A DNA stretch of 64,000 bases from Bradyrhizobium sp. B124 (GTDB lineage: Bacteria; Pseudomonadota; Alphaproteobacteria; Rhizobiales; Xanthobacteraceae), in assembly GCF_038967635.1 (NCBI RefSeq), contig NZ_CP152413.1, positions 7,692,001 through 7,756,000 on the forward strand, read 5' to 3'. A program made the translations under genes and the position numbers. The number at the start of each line of letters is the position of its first letter. Within the stretch, counting starts at the first letter, position 1. Below the pieces are notes generated by a model. The model saw only the letters and a program-made list of their open reading frames with translations, was not told the origin of the DNA and searched no databases. Below are positions 55,035 through 64,000 of this stretch, piece by piece.

Positions 55035-55099
55035 CCAGGAAGTCTCTCTGGCATCTTTACCGCTTTCCACAAGCCTGACTAATCTAGGGTTGTGATGGC

Positions 55100-55127
55100 T
55101 TGACACCTGCACTTCTAAGAATAATTT
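55100..55127 (+). promoter_or_regulatory. Promoter of small RNA copy 3
   Basis: TTGACA (55100-55105), 16 bases, TAATTT (55122-55127), the same spacing as for copy 2. Confidence 0.65.
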
Positions 55128-55134
55128 GGAGTGG

Positions 55135-55214
55135 TTGAGCGTTATCGCCCGACGCGGCTGGCAGACTTCGGTCTGCGGCCAATTCGAAGCCCGCGCACTG
55201 CGCGGGCTTTGTAC
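55135..55214 (+). ncRNA. Predicted small RNA, tandem copy 3
   Basis: TTGAGCGTTATCGCCCGACG, the same UUCG-capped hairpin as copy 2, and terminator AAGCCCGCGC-ACT-GCGCGGGCTT. It ends about 40 bases before the DUF3800 gene. Copies are spaced about 185 bases apart; between copies the sequence is not conserved except around the promoters, which argues for selection on the RNA and promoter. Confidence 0.72.
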
Positions 55215-55255
55215 TATGTGCTGCTTGTTCTGATCCGCTTTGATTGAGATGCTAG

Positions 55256-56287
55256 ATGTATTTTTGTTTCGTTGATGAGTTTGGAGACTTCTCTGCGTCG
55301 TTTGACGATAAGGGCAAGGAGCAGAGTTCTCATGAGAGTTGGCGCCCGGTTTGCGGTTATGGCGGGATTATTATCCCAGCTGGGCACTACCTGAAATTTT
55401 GCGAGCATTTTTCCCGACTGAGAATGATCGGAGTCAAGAATATTGCTTTCGCCAAGCACATCGCGACGGAAGGCTCGATCTCTTTCGAAGAGTTCAACCG
55501 AATTTTTTCCGAGGATCGTTTCCGTCTCTATTCCAAGGCGGACGAGGTTGGAGGTACCGATTTCTTCTCGGGCTCCTATCTGAATTCATCGCGGCGTTCC
55601 TCGCGACGGCGGCGGTCCGTATTGCGGCGTGCGTCGATATTTCTGTCATTGATTGAGCAATTTGACGGCGAGATTTTCTTTGCAGGTGTTGATAAGGCGG
55701 GTTATTTCGCGCGACCGCGCAACAGAAAACGTCCGCGGTCGCTGCATGTCAATCTGGTCCCGAACGTGCTTCAAATCGCGCATCAGGAAGCCTCGGCGCG
55801 AAGATCGCAGATCAAGCTCATCTTCGATCATCATCATGAAGACGACGACAACACCAACCGTGTGAGAGCTCGGAGCACTGGTCAACAGATCCACGCCATT
55901 GCTGCTTTGCAGACCAGGCAGGAATACTCACAAGAGGTTATCGTGAGGAACAGGTTCTATGACTATCTCAAGGAGCCAATGTTCTTCGTTCATAGCCATT
56001 GGTCACTGGGGATTCAGGCTGCGGATTGGGTCTGTTCACTGCTGGGTAAAGTGAAGAGTTTCGAAAAGGATCCCATGCGCTTCAGCTCCTACACAAAGAT
56101 AGGAGAGAAGCTCGGGCCTCGAATTGAAGCTTTGAAGTCGCGGCACAGCATGATCGCGCACTCCAATGCGGTGATCACGAGACTGCCGCGGCAGCTACAG
56201 CTTGACCTTGGCGGGGCCCCCGAGATCAATGGACAGCCCCTTCCAACTCAAGGAAATCTTGAGGCGCCGCTTAACGACCAAAGATAA
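55256..56287 (+). CDS. DUF3800 domain protein (predicted RNase H-like nuclease)
   Basis: A 343-aa protein starting MYFCFVDEFGDFSASF, the DUF3800 opening (usually DESGD, with Phe in place of Ser here). Later acidic sites (LIFDHHHEDD) and the C-terminal GIQAADWVCSLLG match the family, which I recall as RNase H-like. Residues 108-125 are a run rich in Arg and Ser (SSRRSSRRRRSVLRR) that could bind nucleic acid. It follows the third small RNA copy with only its terminator between. Biological role unknown. Confidence 0.82.
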   Translation: MYFCFVDEFGDFSASFDDKGKEQSSHESWRPVCGYGGIIIPAGHYLKFCEHFSRLRMIGVKNIAFAKHIATEGSISFEEFNRIFSEDRFRLYSKADEVGGTDFFSGSYLNSSRRSSRRRRSVLRRASIFLSLIEQFDGEIFFAGVDKAGYFARPRNRKRPRSLHVNLVPNVLQIAHQEASARRSQIKLIFDHHHEDDDNTNRVRARSTGQQIHAIAALQTRQEYSQEVIVRNRFYDYLKEPMFFVHSHWSLGIQAADWVCSLLGKVKSFEKDPMRFSSYTKIGEKLGPRIEALKSRHSMIAHSNAVITRLPRQLQLDLGGAPEINGQPLPTQGNLEAPLNDQR

Positions 56288-56335
56288 AGCAGCCAGAACG
56301 AACGCTCCGGCCAGAGCCATCATCGCCAATTCCAT
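56195..56335 (-). CDS. Small membrane protein, 46 aa
   Basis: One predicted membrane helix (LAMMALAGAFVLAALSLVV) followed by a basic cytoplasmic tail (KRRLKISLSWKGLSID). GGAGGGG directly precedes the ATG. It overlaps the 3-prime end of the DUF3800 gene by 93 bases, tail to tail. Real translation is plausible but not certain. Confidence 0.5.
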   Translation of the reverse strand: MELAMMALAGAFVLAALSLVVKRRLKISLSWKGLSIDLGGPAKVKL

Positions 56336-56734
56336 GATCCCCTCCATAGGTGCTTGAGCACAACGGGGATCAGAGCGGTCACGCACTCCTAGTGCAGCGA
56401 TCTGCTGATGTCAATAGTTGACGAAAGAAGCGACTTGGAATCGAAGTGGCGACAGTCTAGCGGAATTCAGTGAGCGGTACGAGAACCCTCCGCGATCACA
56501 ATCTGGCGTGGCTTCACGGTTGGTCCCGGGCTCAGAGCTCGCGCGACGCGGCGTTGATTTGGCCTACATCGGTGACGATGAGCCTCGAGACTCAGGTGAG
56601 CGACGGCTCGAGTGCGATCGGCGAGACGTTCAATGACGTTTGTGAGAACGACAACGGCACTGACGTCGCGAGCGCGATCTATATACGCATTGGAGGATCT
56701 GCGCCGGTTAGAGAGATCGCATTTTGAAGGTCGC

Positions 56735-57020
56735 TCACAGCTGCCTTGTGATAGCTACCGCGCAATCTCGATACTTCTTTTCCAAAGTTCGCAGATCATC
56801 AAGTGCGACGTTCAGGTGGTCTTTGGGCTTCGTCGACGCCACGAGTTTCCCGCCAATGTAGACTGCCGGGCTTAAGCCAACGATGTAAAGAATGGTATCG
56901 GGGAGGGTCGAGCGGCCGAGGACGGTGGAGCACTTTCAGTATCAGCAGGGAGGCAATCAAGATCGCTGTAATCATTCTCAGCACAACTTGTTCCCTAAGC
57001 GGGTTAGCGGGCAATAGCAT
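56735..57020 (-). pseudogene. Small membrane protein gene with a frameshift
   Basis: The first frame encodes LREQVVLRMITAILIASLLI plus LKVL; a second frame continues with STLPDTILYIVGLSPAVYIG and KPKDHLNVALDDLRTLEKKY before a stop. Both parts look like one small membrane protein interrupted near 56920. No family named. The rest of 56336-57247 shows no gene. Confidence 0.4.
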
Positions 57021-57247
57021 CTTGGGCGGAAGACAGCCGAATTTGCGAGAGTCTCTGGCCGCAGCGGCCTAGTCGATGACCGGCAGGCCAGCAAATGCAT
57101 TGTCATTGAAAAGCGGAGCCAGATTTTCGGGCCTGTACGGCTCCAAAGCGCAGGCGCCGTTTCGTCATCTGAGCAGAGTTGGGCGCCAGCGCCGCAATAG
57201 CGCAACAGCACGCTGCGATGGACGCCCTCATTGATTGTTGCGATCGG

Positions 57248-58215
57248 TCATCGATTTTCGTCGAGGGCCGCGTAGAGGCTCTCATTAATCCGTACCTTGC
57301 AGCTCTTCATCCCGATCTCGCGTATGGTCGGATGATAGCGGTCCAATGCGAACAATCCCGAAGAGGAATCATGGGCCGGCGAAGTGGGATCCAGCTGCGA
57401 GGGATCTGGAAGGCATGTCCAGTCGAGCGCGAGGCCGCAGGCCTCGGCTTGCTTGGCCATCCAAACCAGTCGGGTGTCGGCCAGGCGCCGTGTTCGGTAA
57501 CCGCCACCAACGTCGGAATGGGCGCCGGCGAACCAGACCTGCTGGATCGCTACGCCCGGAGGCACGACACCTGTCCAGAAGGTCGGCGTAAAGTCATGCC
57601 GATGCTCGTCAATCGCCAGCGCATGACACGCGCGCTTCACGCGGGGCGAGGGGCTGGTGTCGTGAAACGCAAGCCGTGCCTTGTTTTTGGCTGCCAGAAG
57701 ATTGCCGGGGATGCCCAGACTTCCAACAGTGTCCCATACCCCAAGAAACGTAATCGCCGGATCGACGTGACACGTTGCACCGCACGAGTTCGCGAAGGCG
57801 GCGGGAGAGTGAGGTTTGGGGCTCCTGTAATAGGTCCATGCGGCGGGGAGCGCGCCCAATGATTGGCGAAATAGAAGCCCGCACGCCGTGATCAAGCCGG
57901 CAAGGCTGCGTACCGTGAATGCACCACGAGAGAAGCCGAAGAGGTAGATTTCATCGCCGGGCAAATAGTTCTGCGAGATAAACTGGTAGGCAGAGCGGAT
58001 GTTATCATCCACACCTACGCCCGTATCGCCCTCGATGTAGTTTTCAACTTGAAGGCCTGTCGTTCCTACCCCTCTCAGGTAGAGCGCAATCTGAAGCGTA
58101 CCACCGGTCGACTGCGACCCGTGCACCGATCGCGCGAGCAGCGAAACGTTTGTATCGGTCGTCTGCGTATCATCGGCGTTCCAGGTCCATCACAGCAAAC
58201 AACAATGCGCTTCAT
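57248..58215 (-). pseudogene. DUF2235 alpha/beta-hydrolase (phospholipase-like) broken by a one-base deletion
   Basis: The long frame (57248-58126, 292 aa) holds the nucleophile motif FGFSRGAFTVRSLAG, FLGVWDTVGSLG and VWFAGAHSDVGGGY, all typical of DUF2235, which includes type VI secretion lipases. It lacks the family's N terminus. Upstream, an ATG at 58215 gives MKRIVVCCDG, and restoring one base within 58183-58188 yields TWNADDTQTTDTNVSLLARS in frame with the rest. So one missing base separates the start from the body. The gene may be dead, or the base may be a sequencing error. Confidence 0.8.
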
Positions 58216-58395
58216 CGTAAAGCCCCTCATTGGGACGGCATCTTGATCCGCGGGTGCGATACCAAAAAATAGATAGCGACGGAACGATCAACTTTAAGTC
58301 GTCTGATATCCGCGCAATGAAAAACCAGAAAGAGACGACGGCGAGTGCGACCAGGTCGTGCGTCGCGGTCGTCGTATTGCTCTCAAGGATATTCA

Positions 58396-58427
58396 GAGTC
58401 CGGCCAGCAATGTGTTGCTGGCCGGAC
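58396..58427. repeat. Perfect inverted repeat, 13-bp arms
   Basis: AGTCCGGCCAGCA and TGCTGGCCGGACT surround ATGTGT. No T-run follows on either strand. It lies in the 970-base gap 58216-59187, which otherwise shows no gene; a second GC-rich hairpin ending GCCGGTTTTC occurs near 58710-58730. Confidence 0.65.
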
Positions 58428-59187
58428 TGAACTGACAAGAAGCGGCGGCAAGACGCAAATACCTGGCGATCGGCAGGCGGCGTCTCTCGACGGTAGTGCA
58501 GTTGCGCGGCTCGCCGTCACAGAAGACCCCCTCGAGGTCAAAAGAATCGTACGAAAGGGACGGAGCGCCAGGGCAGGAGAAAGCACCACCTCCGCTTCCG
58601 AATATTGGCTGGTACGCTCGCGCCCCGCAATGACATCCGGAAGGAAAGTCCACAGACCTTCCGGGAGAGACCTGGGCGTAGTCATGCCGGGCGCGCCGGC
58701 CCGGGGAGAGCGCCGGCGCCGGTTTTCTCCAACGTGACCCCGCGCCGGTTGGAAGACCGTGCGACGTGGCGGCGGTCGCTCCTCAAACACGATGCCTACA
58801 TGTTGGCGGCTATGCGCATGTGCGCGGTTCTTTGCCGAAAAACTGCGAGATGTTGGTGCACTTTCTGGTTGTCTGACCAGATGGATAGGTTAGGCTCACC
58901 CCGGGGTTGTGGGGCGTCGCATTTGAGTGATCCGTTCGATCTCTCCAAAGAGATGAGTTTTCTGAGGCTGTTGCCGAGTGGGACTGCTGGGGGCTGAACG
59001 CGGGACGTGACCTGAGGGCGAGCCGCGTCTGCAAACACATTGACGCGCTTCTCCAAGGTGTATTCATGCGGCGCCTTTCCTATCGAAGGGCTCGGTCAAT
59101 CAGTGCGAGGTTGAGTTTTTTCGGCTCCAATTTGAGACCGAGCGTTTCAATAATTGCGGATTTTAGTAATGTATTATGGGGGATACG

Positions 59188-60201
59188 ATGGGAATACGGA
59201 CGAAGGGCGGTCGCCTATCTTTGTTTAGCGCATTATTTGTATTGGGCGGATGCGCTATTGCGCCGGTCACGGATGACGTTGCGCACATTTCGGCCTCCAA
59301 TATTGCGAGGCAGGTCCGCTGTGAGGCACGGCAGGCCATAATAGACGCATTGCTCGGCTATCTCGCAAGCCCTGACAACAATATGAACAAGAAGAAACTG
59401 GACGACTACTCCTATGCCGTCGGAATCGAGCTGAAACGCGCGTACCAGGAGAATCCCGAATCGATTAGAGCCTTCGATCCTTCACAGGTAACCGGTTTCG
59501 CCCGTACGCTGACAAAGCTTCTCTACAGCACAGGCATCGCCTACTACTACGATCTGACAGGCCTGGAAACGAACAACATCGATCCGGCCGCGAACCTCAT
59601 TCGGCCGACGCCCATTACGTCGCTTGTGACCCTCGGTCTCACTGGAACTTTCGACAGGCAAAGACAGAACGAATGGTCGTTTACGATCACTGATAACTTC
59701 GGAAACCTGGTTCAAAAAACGAGCGAAAGCTATTGCGCGCACCATCTGGTGAGAACTGAAGATTATGTCTATCCCATCGCGGGCAAGATTGGTCTCGCGA
59801 AGTTGATCAAGGAATTCACCTTGATGAGTCTGTTCGAGAATCTCGACGAGCTCAACAAGGACGTGGCGACGGTGAAGAAAGGGCCGCCGAGCATGGTTCA
59901 GCAGCTTCAGTTCACCACGACCATTGGTGGCGGGGCATCGCCCAAGATTGTCTTCGCGCCGACAGGGCCGCAGTTACAAGCCACTGATGTGAGCTTCCCC
60001 ATTGCAGTATCGCGCAAGGATACGCATCAGCTAACGGTAGGGCTGTATCTGGACAAGGGCGAAGCAAAGATTCTCGATGCGGCCCGTGGCCCGATTTACG
60101 AAGGTTCGCTCATTACCGCATCGGGCGGAAGTGCCGAACGAGGCGCGGCGCGGGCAGTTCAGCAGTTTCTCGCATTAAAGATTTTCAGACCGGTTCTCTA
60201 A
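59188..60201 (+). CDS. Predicted lipoprotein, 337 aa
   Basis: A signal peptide with lipobox LGGC (LFVLGGC) at about residues 18-24 predicts attachment to the outer or inner membrane. The mature part has no recognised domain; GLTGTFDRQRQNEWSFTITD suggests a beta-rich central region. Start at 59188 because GGGGGA lies just upstream; 59176 is an alternative. It is followed after 12 bases by a 116-aa gene, so the two form an operon. Confidence 0.75.
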   Translation: MGIRTKGGRLSLFSALFVLGGCAIAPVTDDVAHISASNIARQVRCEARQAIIDALLGYLASPDNNMNKKKLDDYSYAVGIELKRAYQENPESIRAFDPSQVTGFARTLTKLLYSTGIAYYYDLTGLETNNIDPAANLIRPTPITSLVTLGLTGTFDRQRQNEWSFTITDNFGNLVQKTSESYCAHHLVRTEDYVYPIAGKIGLAKLIKEFTLMSLFENLDELNKDVATVKKGPPSMVQQLQFTTTIGGGASPKIVFAPTGPQLQATDVSFPIAVSRKDTHQLTVGLYLDKGEAKILDAARGPIYEGSLITASGGSAERGAARAVQQFLALKIFRPVL

Positions 60202-60213
60202 AGGGAGCAAGAC

Positions 60214-60564
60214 ATGGCAACAGTCAAGAAAGCAAAGAGGGGCAAACCAGCAGCAGGCCCAAAGGCGCGGAACGCGACAAAGAAAGCCGCCAAGCCCAAG
60301 CCGGCCCGCTCAGGAGCGACCCACGTCGATTTCGGTGTCCATGGCCTGGGAAAGATCATGACTGCCGTACACAACGCGGGTTTGGGTGACCAACTCAATG
60401 CACATCTCGAGTCTTCCGGACAGTTCGTCAAGGTAAGCCGGAAGAGCCTGACGGCCATCAAGGACTTTGTGAAGGACAGACCTCAACTCTCCAATTTGGC
60501 CGAGACGATCGGTGAATGCGACTGTCCTCCGGACGATCCCGGTTGCGTGTACATTCCAGGGTAG
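60214..60564 (+). CDS. Hypothetical protein with basic N terminus and Cys-rich tail, 116 aa
   Basis: Residues 1-35 are rich in Lys, Ala and Pro like histone-H1-type tails; the middle (VDFGVHGLGKIMTAVHNAGL) is helical; the end has CDCPPDDPGC, a possible metal or disulphide site. Coupled to the lipoprotein gene. Function unknown. Confidence 0.7.
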   Translation: MATVKKAKRGKPAAGPKARNATKKAAKPKPARSGATHVDFGVHGLGKIMTAVHNAGLGDQLNAHLESSGQFVKVSRKSLTAIKDFVKDRPQLSNLAETIGECDCPPDDPGCVYIPG

Positions 60565-60597
60565 CTCGGCGAGGCGCCTGACAAGTAGAAGAAGAAA

Positions 60598-60625
60598 CCG
60601 GGCCGCGAAGCGGCCCGGTCGTTTT
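60598..60625 (+). terminator. Rho-independent terminator
   Basis: CCGGGCCGC-GAA-GCGGCCCGG followed by TCGTTTT, ending the lipoprotein operon. The stretch 60626-61777 has no recognised gene; a 34-aa minus-strand peptide (MAEAKKRLLAAKSWPADVLR) near 60640-60740 has coding-like sequence but no support. Confidence 0.85.
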
Positions 60626-61777
60626 GCTCCATTATGGCCGTCAGGCGGCTCGGATGTTGGCGACGCGGCTCTGCGGCGGCCGCAACACGTCCGCAGGCCA
60701 GCTCTTGGCGGCGAGGAGCCGTTTTTTCGCCTCGGCCATCGCGGGGCTTCTTCATATCGACGATAGTGTTTGCCGCCTGCGGTGGCCCCCTCGCACGCCG
60801 TCTCCATGATGACAGCGTTGGTGACCTGCCCGAGGTCGCTGGCCTTGGCTGGGTGCCGTGCTGCGCCATGTCCGGTGAGACCGTTCGGGCCAGCGCCTCC
60901 GGGTGGTTCAGGAGGGCGGATGACTTCACACCCATCCGAACGACGCTATCGATCGAGAGCGCCGCACATGCACCAAGCAGGTCCTCTATCCTCGGCGGCC
61001 ATTCCTTTTGCCGTTACCGAGAAAAGCGTGGGCCTCATACTGATTGGCGGGATGTATGTCACACGCGATTGACGTCTCGGCGACGGCAGGATCCGCGTCC
61101 ATTCTGTCGATGCGAGGCCCAAACCGTTCCGGACAGGCATCGCTCTGCAGGTTTTGGGGCTCAGCTTTCACTGTACAGCTCTCGCTTGCTTCGACCCGGC
61201 GTGAACGCATCGGTGGTTTTCCTCGCTGCGCCAGTGTGCCGTGCCACTGCGAAGGGAGAATGCACGGAGCGACTGAGACGCTTTGCTGAATCAATCGCGC
61301 GGCTAGTGTCCCGCCTCCTTGCGCCCGCGGATGGCGTCGGCTGCCACTGGGTACAGCGATCAGTTCGATACATTGAAGGCCTTGCCGCCATCGCGCGGCC
61401 AGATGCAGTCAACATTCGTCCAGAACGTACATTCGCCCTTTTTGGGTTACGACGAATTGTACTGGTCACGACGAATGCTTCGTGACTGGGCTTCTGCGCT
61501 CGGGAATTGGTTGCCATTGCTTTGTCCCAGCAGTGAGACCGAAGGCGGCAATCGGGGAAATAGAGACGTAATCTGCCGGACGTGCCAGCATGCGGTCATC
61601 GCGAGATCATCGATGTCCGGTTCTTTGCCAGCCACGACTAAGCAATCGCGCTCGCAGCGTCGTCCGCCAAGTACATTTGTCTGATAGAGCCACGGGACGA
61701 GACAAACCGTGCATTCACACGGTATGGTTGTTGGAGACTGAGTCGTATTGCCGTCAGTTATTTTGGGAGATTCGTCA

Positions 61778-63859
61778 TTGAAAGTCTCGGGCCGTTGTCG
61801 TCCTCTCGCGCATGTCTTTCGTGCGTCGACTATTGCGCTTGCTGTTCTATTGACCGGCAATCCAGTCGCGTCATCGCAAACCCTCAAAAAGAGCGGTTAC
61901 ACGCTGGGATCCGAGCAATGCGGCAGCGGAAGGCTGTCGTTCCCCAAGATCAGAATCGATATGAAGCAGGGATTCTGCGCAGGGCTGGTCGCCGGCGAGG
62001 ACGACGGTCTGATCTTTCCGCGCTCGATCGTTCAGATTCCTGGCCATGACCTTTTTGTTATTTCGGACATGGGAGGGTGGCAACGCACGGATGGTCGCTT
62101 ACTGATCCTGGATCCTCATGCCGCGGATGGAAAGCGGATCAGGGAAGCGATTACCGGGCTCGAGTATCCTTTCGGATTAGCGATCGGCCCGGACAGCAAG
62201 GTCTATGCCTCAACGGCAGAGATGATCTTTCGCTTCGATCCGCTCGCCTCCAATCCGCGCAGTACAATGGAGACGATCATCCAGGGCCTGCCGGGCCGCA
62301 GAACAACTCTTTCCGACGGCACGAAGGTAGCGGAGAGCAGCCATTCGCTGAAGCAGTTCGTATTCGACAAGACGGGGAGGATCTTCGTAAACGTCGGCTC
62401 GGACAGCGACGATTGCATCCCAAATCCCGGAAAACCTGTGACCAAGGTGTGCCCCACGGGAGAGGGAACATCGCCGCTCGCATCGATCTGGATGTTCACG
62501 CCGCCGAATGGTGGCGTCTTCCTCGCGCTCAAGCCCGCCGATCCCAACCCGCCGCGCGAGATCTACGCACGGGGACTACGCAACTCGATGGCGCTGGCGC
62601 TGCACTCGCGGTTTCCGGAGCCGGGCTTTGCTTTTCTGCAGGGTGAAAACGGCAGGGACTTGAAGGATTTCTTCAAACCCAACGAAGAGATCAACGCGAT
62701 CGAAAAAGGAAAACATTACGGCTGGCCGTATTGCTACGATCTGGCAACACCGAGCCCAGAGTTTAGGTCCGTGTTGCAGAACGGACCGTACAGGAACTTC
62801 TGCAACGACACGGCAATCTACAAACCGCCGCATTCGCTGCTGCCGCCCCACGGCGCGCCGCTCGGGATGCTGTATTATCATGGCAGCAAATTTCCGGAGC
62901 TCGAGGGCAAGTTGCTGGTCGCTCTGCACGGTTATCGACCTGCGGGCAGCCGGGTCTTGATCTACGACGTCGACGATCACGGCTTTCCAAAGGTCATCGC
63001 TCCGCCAGTCAGCTATAAGGTCAGCTGCGAGGCCGTACCCTCGCGTGCGTTTGAGACCGATGCGGGCAGGGCCCCGGCAGCGCCTTTCGATGAGCTGATT
63101 TCAGGATGGCATAGGGTCAATGGCGCACGACCGCGAGGGGCACCGGTCGGGTTGACTGTCGCGGCCGACGGGGCGATCTGGCTGGTGGAGGACAAGAACA
63201 AGACCGTCATCCGCATTGATCGCGCGCCTGGCGATGCGCCGGATCCGTTGCCGTGCGATATGCGAACCCAAGCACAGATCGACGAGTTGGTTGGCTTCGT
63301 CGCAAGCGATCCTAAGAACCGCGCCCGGCTTACCGCGGTTCGCAGCGGGATTATCGAGAAACATTGCGTTGGCTGCCATTCGGATTTCGCCTTGAAGCAT
63401 GGCCAATCAGACGCGGACAAAGATCAGGCCGCATTGAAATTCATGCTGTCGCAGGACGGCTGGATCTATCCGGGGGATCCCGATTCCGGTAAATTGCGCG
63501 CGCGTCTACGTGGCTTTGGCGCCGAGAGGCTGATGCCGCCCGGAGGAGAGGCCTTGCCGAAGACGGAACCGGGTTATGCGCGCCTTCTCGACTTGGCGGA
63601 CTACCTGGCCGGCACGATGGTTCCCGGTACGCGGATGAAGGTCAAGCAGGGGCCGGCCGAGAGGGATTTCTTCAGCAAGACCGGTAAGATCTGCGGCCAA
63701 ATTCCGACAACCAAGGTCGTTATCGTGACACAAGCGGAGGCCGTAGGTAAGCCGGGTTTTAGCCGAATTTACCGGCCGGCCGATGCTTTCTTGAGCGGAG
63801 AGTGCACTGACGCCGATGGCTATTACATTCCTCAAAAGGCTCTTGTGCCCTTGCGGTAG
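61778..63859 (+). CDS. Sorbosone dehydrogenase-like beta-propeller fused to cytochrome c
   Basis: Periplasmic oxidoreductase of 693 aa. A signal peptide (ending near NPVASSQ) precedes a six-blade propeller of the glucose/sorbosone dehydrogenase type (IYARGLRNSMALALH, AIEKGKHYGWPYCYD), which in relatives binds PQQ. The C-terminal 160 residues form a c-type cytochrome with haem motif CVGCH (about 530-534) and Met ligand in ERLMPPGG. It would oxidise a sugar or polyol and pass electrons to the respiratory chain. Start is a TTG at 61778 with GGGAG eight bases upstream. Confidence 0.86.
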   Translation: MKVSGRCRPLAHVFRASTIALAVLLTGNPVASSQTLKKSGYTLGSEQCGSGRLSFPKIRIDMKQGFCAGLVAGEDDGLIFPRSIVQIPGHDLFVISDMGGWQRTDGRLLILDPHAADGKRIREAITGLEYPFGLAIGPDSKVYASTAEMIFRFDPLASNPRSTMETIIQGLPGRRTTLSDGTKVAESSHSLKQFVFDKTGRIFVNVGSDSDDCIPNPGKPVTKVCPTGEGTSPLASIWMFTPPNGGVFLALKPADPNPPREIYARGLRNSMALALHSRFPEPGFAFLQGENGRDLKDFFKPNEEINAIEKGKHYGWPYCYDLATPSPEFRSVLQNGPYRNFCNDTAIYKPPHSLLPPHGAPLGMLYYHGSKFPELEGKLLVALHGYRPAGSRVLIYDVDDHGFPKVIAPPVSYKVSCEAVPSRAFETDAGRAPAAPFDELISGWHRVNGARPRGAPVGLTVAADGAIWLVEDKNKTVIRIDRAPGDAPDPLPCDMRTQAQIDELVGFVASDPKNRARLTAVRSGIIEKHCVGCHSDFALKHGQSDADKDQAALKFMLSQDGWIYPGDPDSGKLRARLRGFGAERLMPPGGEALPKTEPGYARLLDLADYLAGTMVPGTRMKVKQGPAERDFFSKTGKICGQIPTTKVVIVTQAEAVGKPGFSRIYRPADAFLSGECTDADGYYIPQKALVPLR

Positions 63860-64000
63860 CGCATTGCTAGTCACGCTCGTGGCGAGCGCTGCGTGCGCAG
63901 GTCCAAAATTGTTCGAGAGCCAGGAGGTGACGCCACCTGGCGAATACACGTTCGGCATCGAAGGACCCGCCGTCGATCGCGATGGGAGTCTGTTTGTCGT
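63816..64000 (+). CDS. SMP-30/gluconolactonase family protein, partial
   Basis: Truncated by the window edge. Begins 44 bases inside the previous gene in another frame: MAITFLKRLL and a signal peptide ending SAACA, then GPKLFESQEVTPPGEY and FGIEGPAVDRDGSLFV, the first propeller strand of the SMP-30 lactonase family. It would hydrolyse the lactone made by the upstream dehydrogenase; this is inference. Confidence 0.75.
   Translation, partial: MAITFLKRLLCPCGSALLVTLVASAACAGPKLFESQEVTPPGEYTFGIEGPAVDRDGSLFV

Noticed and set aside
54761..55214. CRISPR array or IS remnant as an explanation for the three repeats
   Set aside because: Units are about 185 bp apart, each with its own terminator and two with clear promoters; repeats are too long and spacers too irregular for CRISPR, and no transposase remains.
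58383..58790. 135-aa minus-strand open frame
   Set aside because: No recognisable domain, low-complexity start, and it crosses the perfect inverted repeat at 58396.
60634..61485. 283-aa plus-strand open frame
   Set aside because: No motif, skewed arginine-rich composition and competing open frames in other phases; GC-rich sequence yields such frames by chance.

Overview
The window looks like chromosome, or a large replicon, of an alphaproteobacterium of the Hyphomicrobiales, probably Bradyrhizobium-like. This is inferred from the style of the proteins (heterotetrameric sarcosine oxidase, IetAS, Fic, ArdC and DUF2235 relics, a cytochrome c-fused sorbosone-type dehydrogenase) and not from any rRNA marker. 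No rRNA, tRNA, CRISPR array or intact insertion sequence was found.

Positions 1 to about 38,000 are a catabolic region for amino-acid-like and N-methylated compounds. It holds Lrp and Crp/Fnr regulators; a sarcosine oxidase operon soxBDAG-purU beside a GlxA/AraC activator; a three-gene class I P450 system; three periplasmic binding proteins that share one pair of permeases and two ATPases; two M24 'pita-bread' enzymes, one of them DddP-like; an M20 amidohydrolase; an Asp/Glu racemase-family enzyme; a threonine-synthase-like PLP enzyme; and a DadA-like flavoenzyme behind a tandem glycine riboswitch. Eight near-identical 13-bp palindromes (consensus YATACYNGGTATA) lie in the promoters of these scattered units, and two paralogous GntR/UTRA regulators are encoded among them. 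I read this as one dispersed regulon. The set of functions parallels the ehu/eut ectoine pathway, but the substrate is unknown. A methylcitrate operon (prpDCB with a ScfR-type regulator) follows and could take up propionyl-CoA made by the pathway.

Positions 36,200 to 43,700 are decayed or ordinary: an XRE antitoxin relic, an NTF2-like relic, a frameshifted large gene with an internal 28-residue repeat, a zinc-ribbon protein and an S1/P1 nuclease.

Positions 43,700 to 51,400 form a defence island on the minus strand. It has an IetAS pair (AAA ATPase plus subtilisin-like protease) and then a ubiquitin-like conjugation operon (Ubl, E2, JAB, E1; Bil-like order) headed by an XRE plus ImmA/IrrE regulator pair, with a perfect inverted repeat in the operon promoter.

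Positions 51,400 to 61,700 are gene-poor: an ArdC relic, several small hypothetical genes, three tandem copies of a promoter-hairpin-terminator unit that look like a small-RNA array directly upstream of a DUF3800 predicted nuclease, a DUF2235 hydrolase broken by one missing base, and a lipoprotein pair. The window ends with a PQQ/sorbosone-type dehydrogenase fused to cytochrome c and the start of an SMP-30-like gene.
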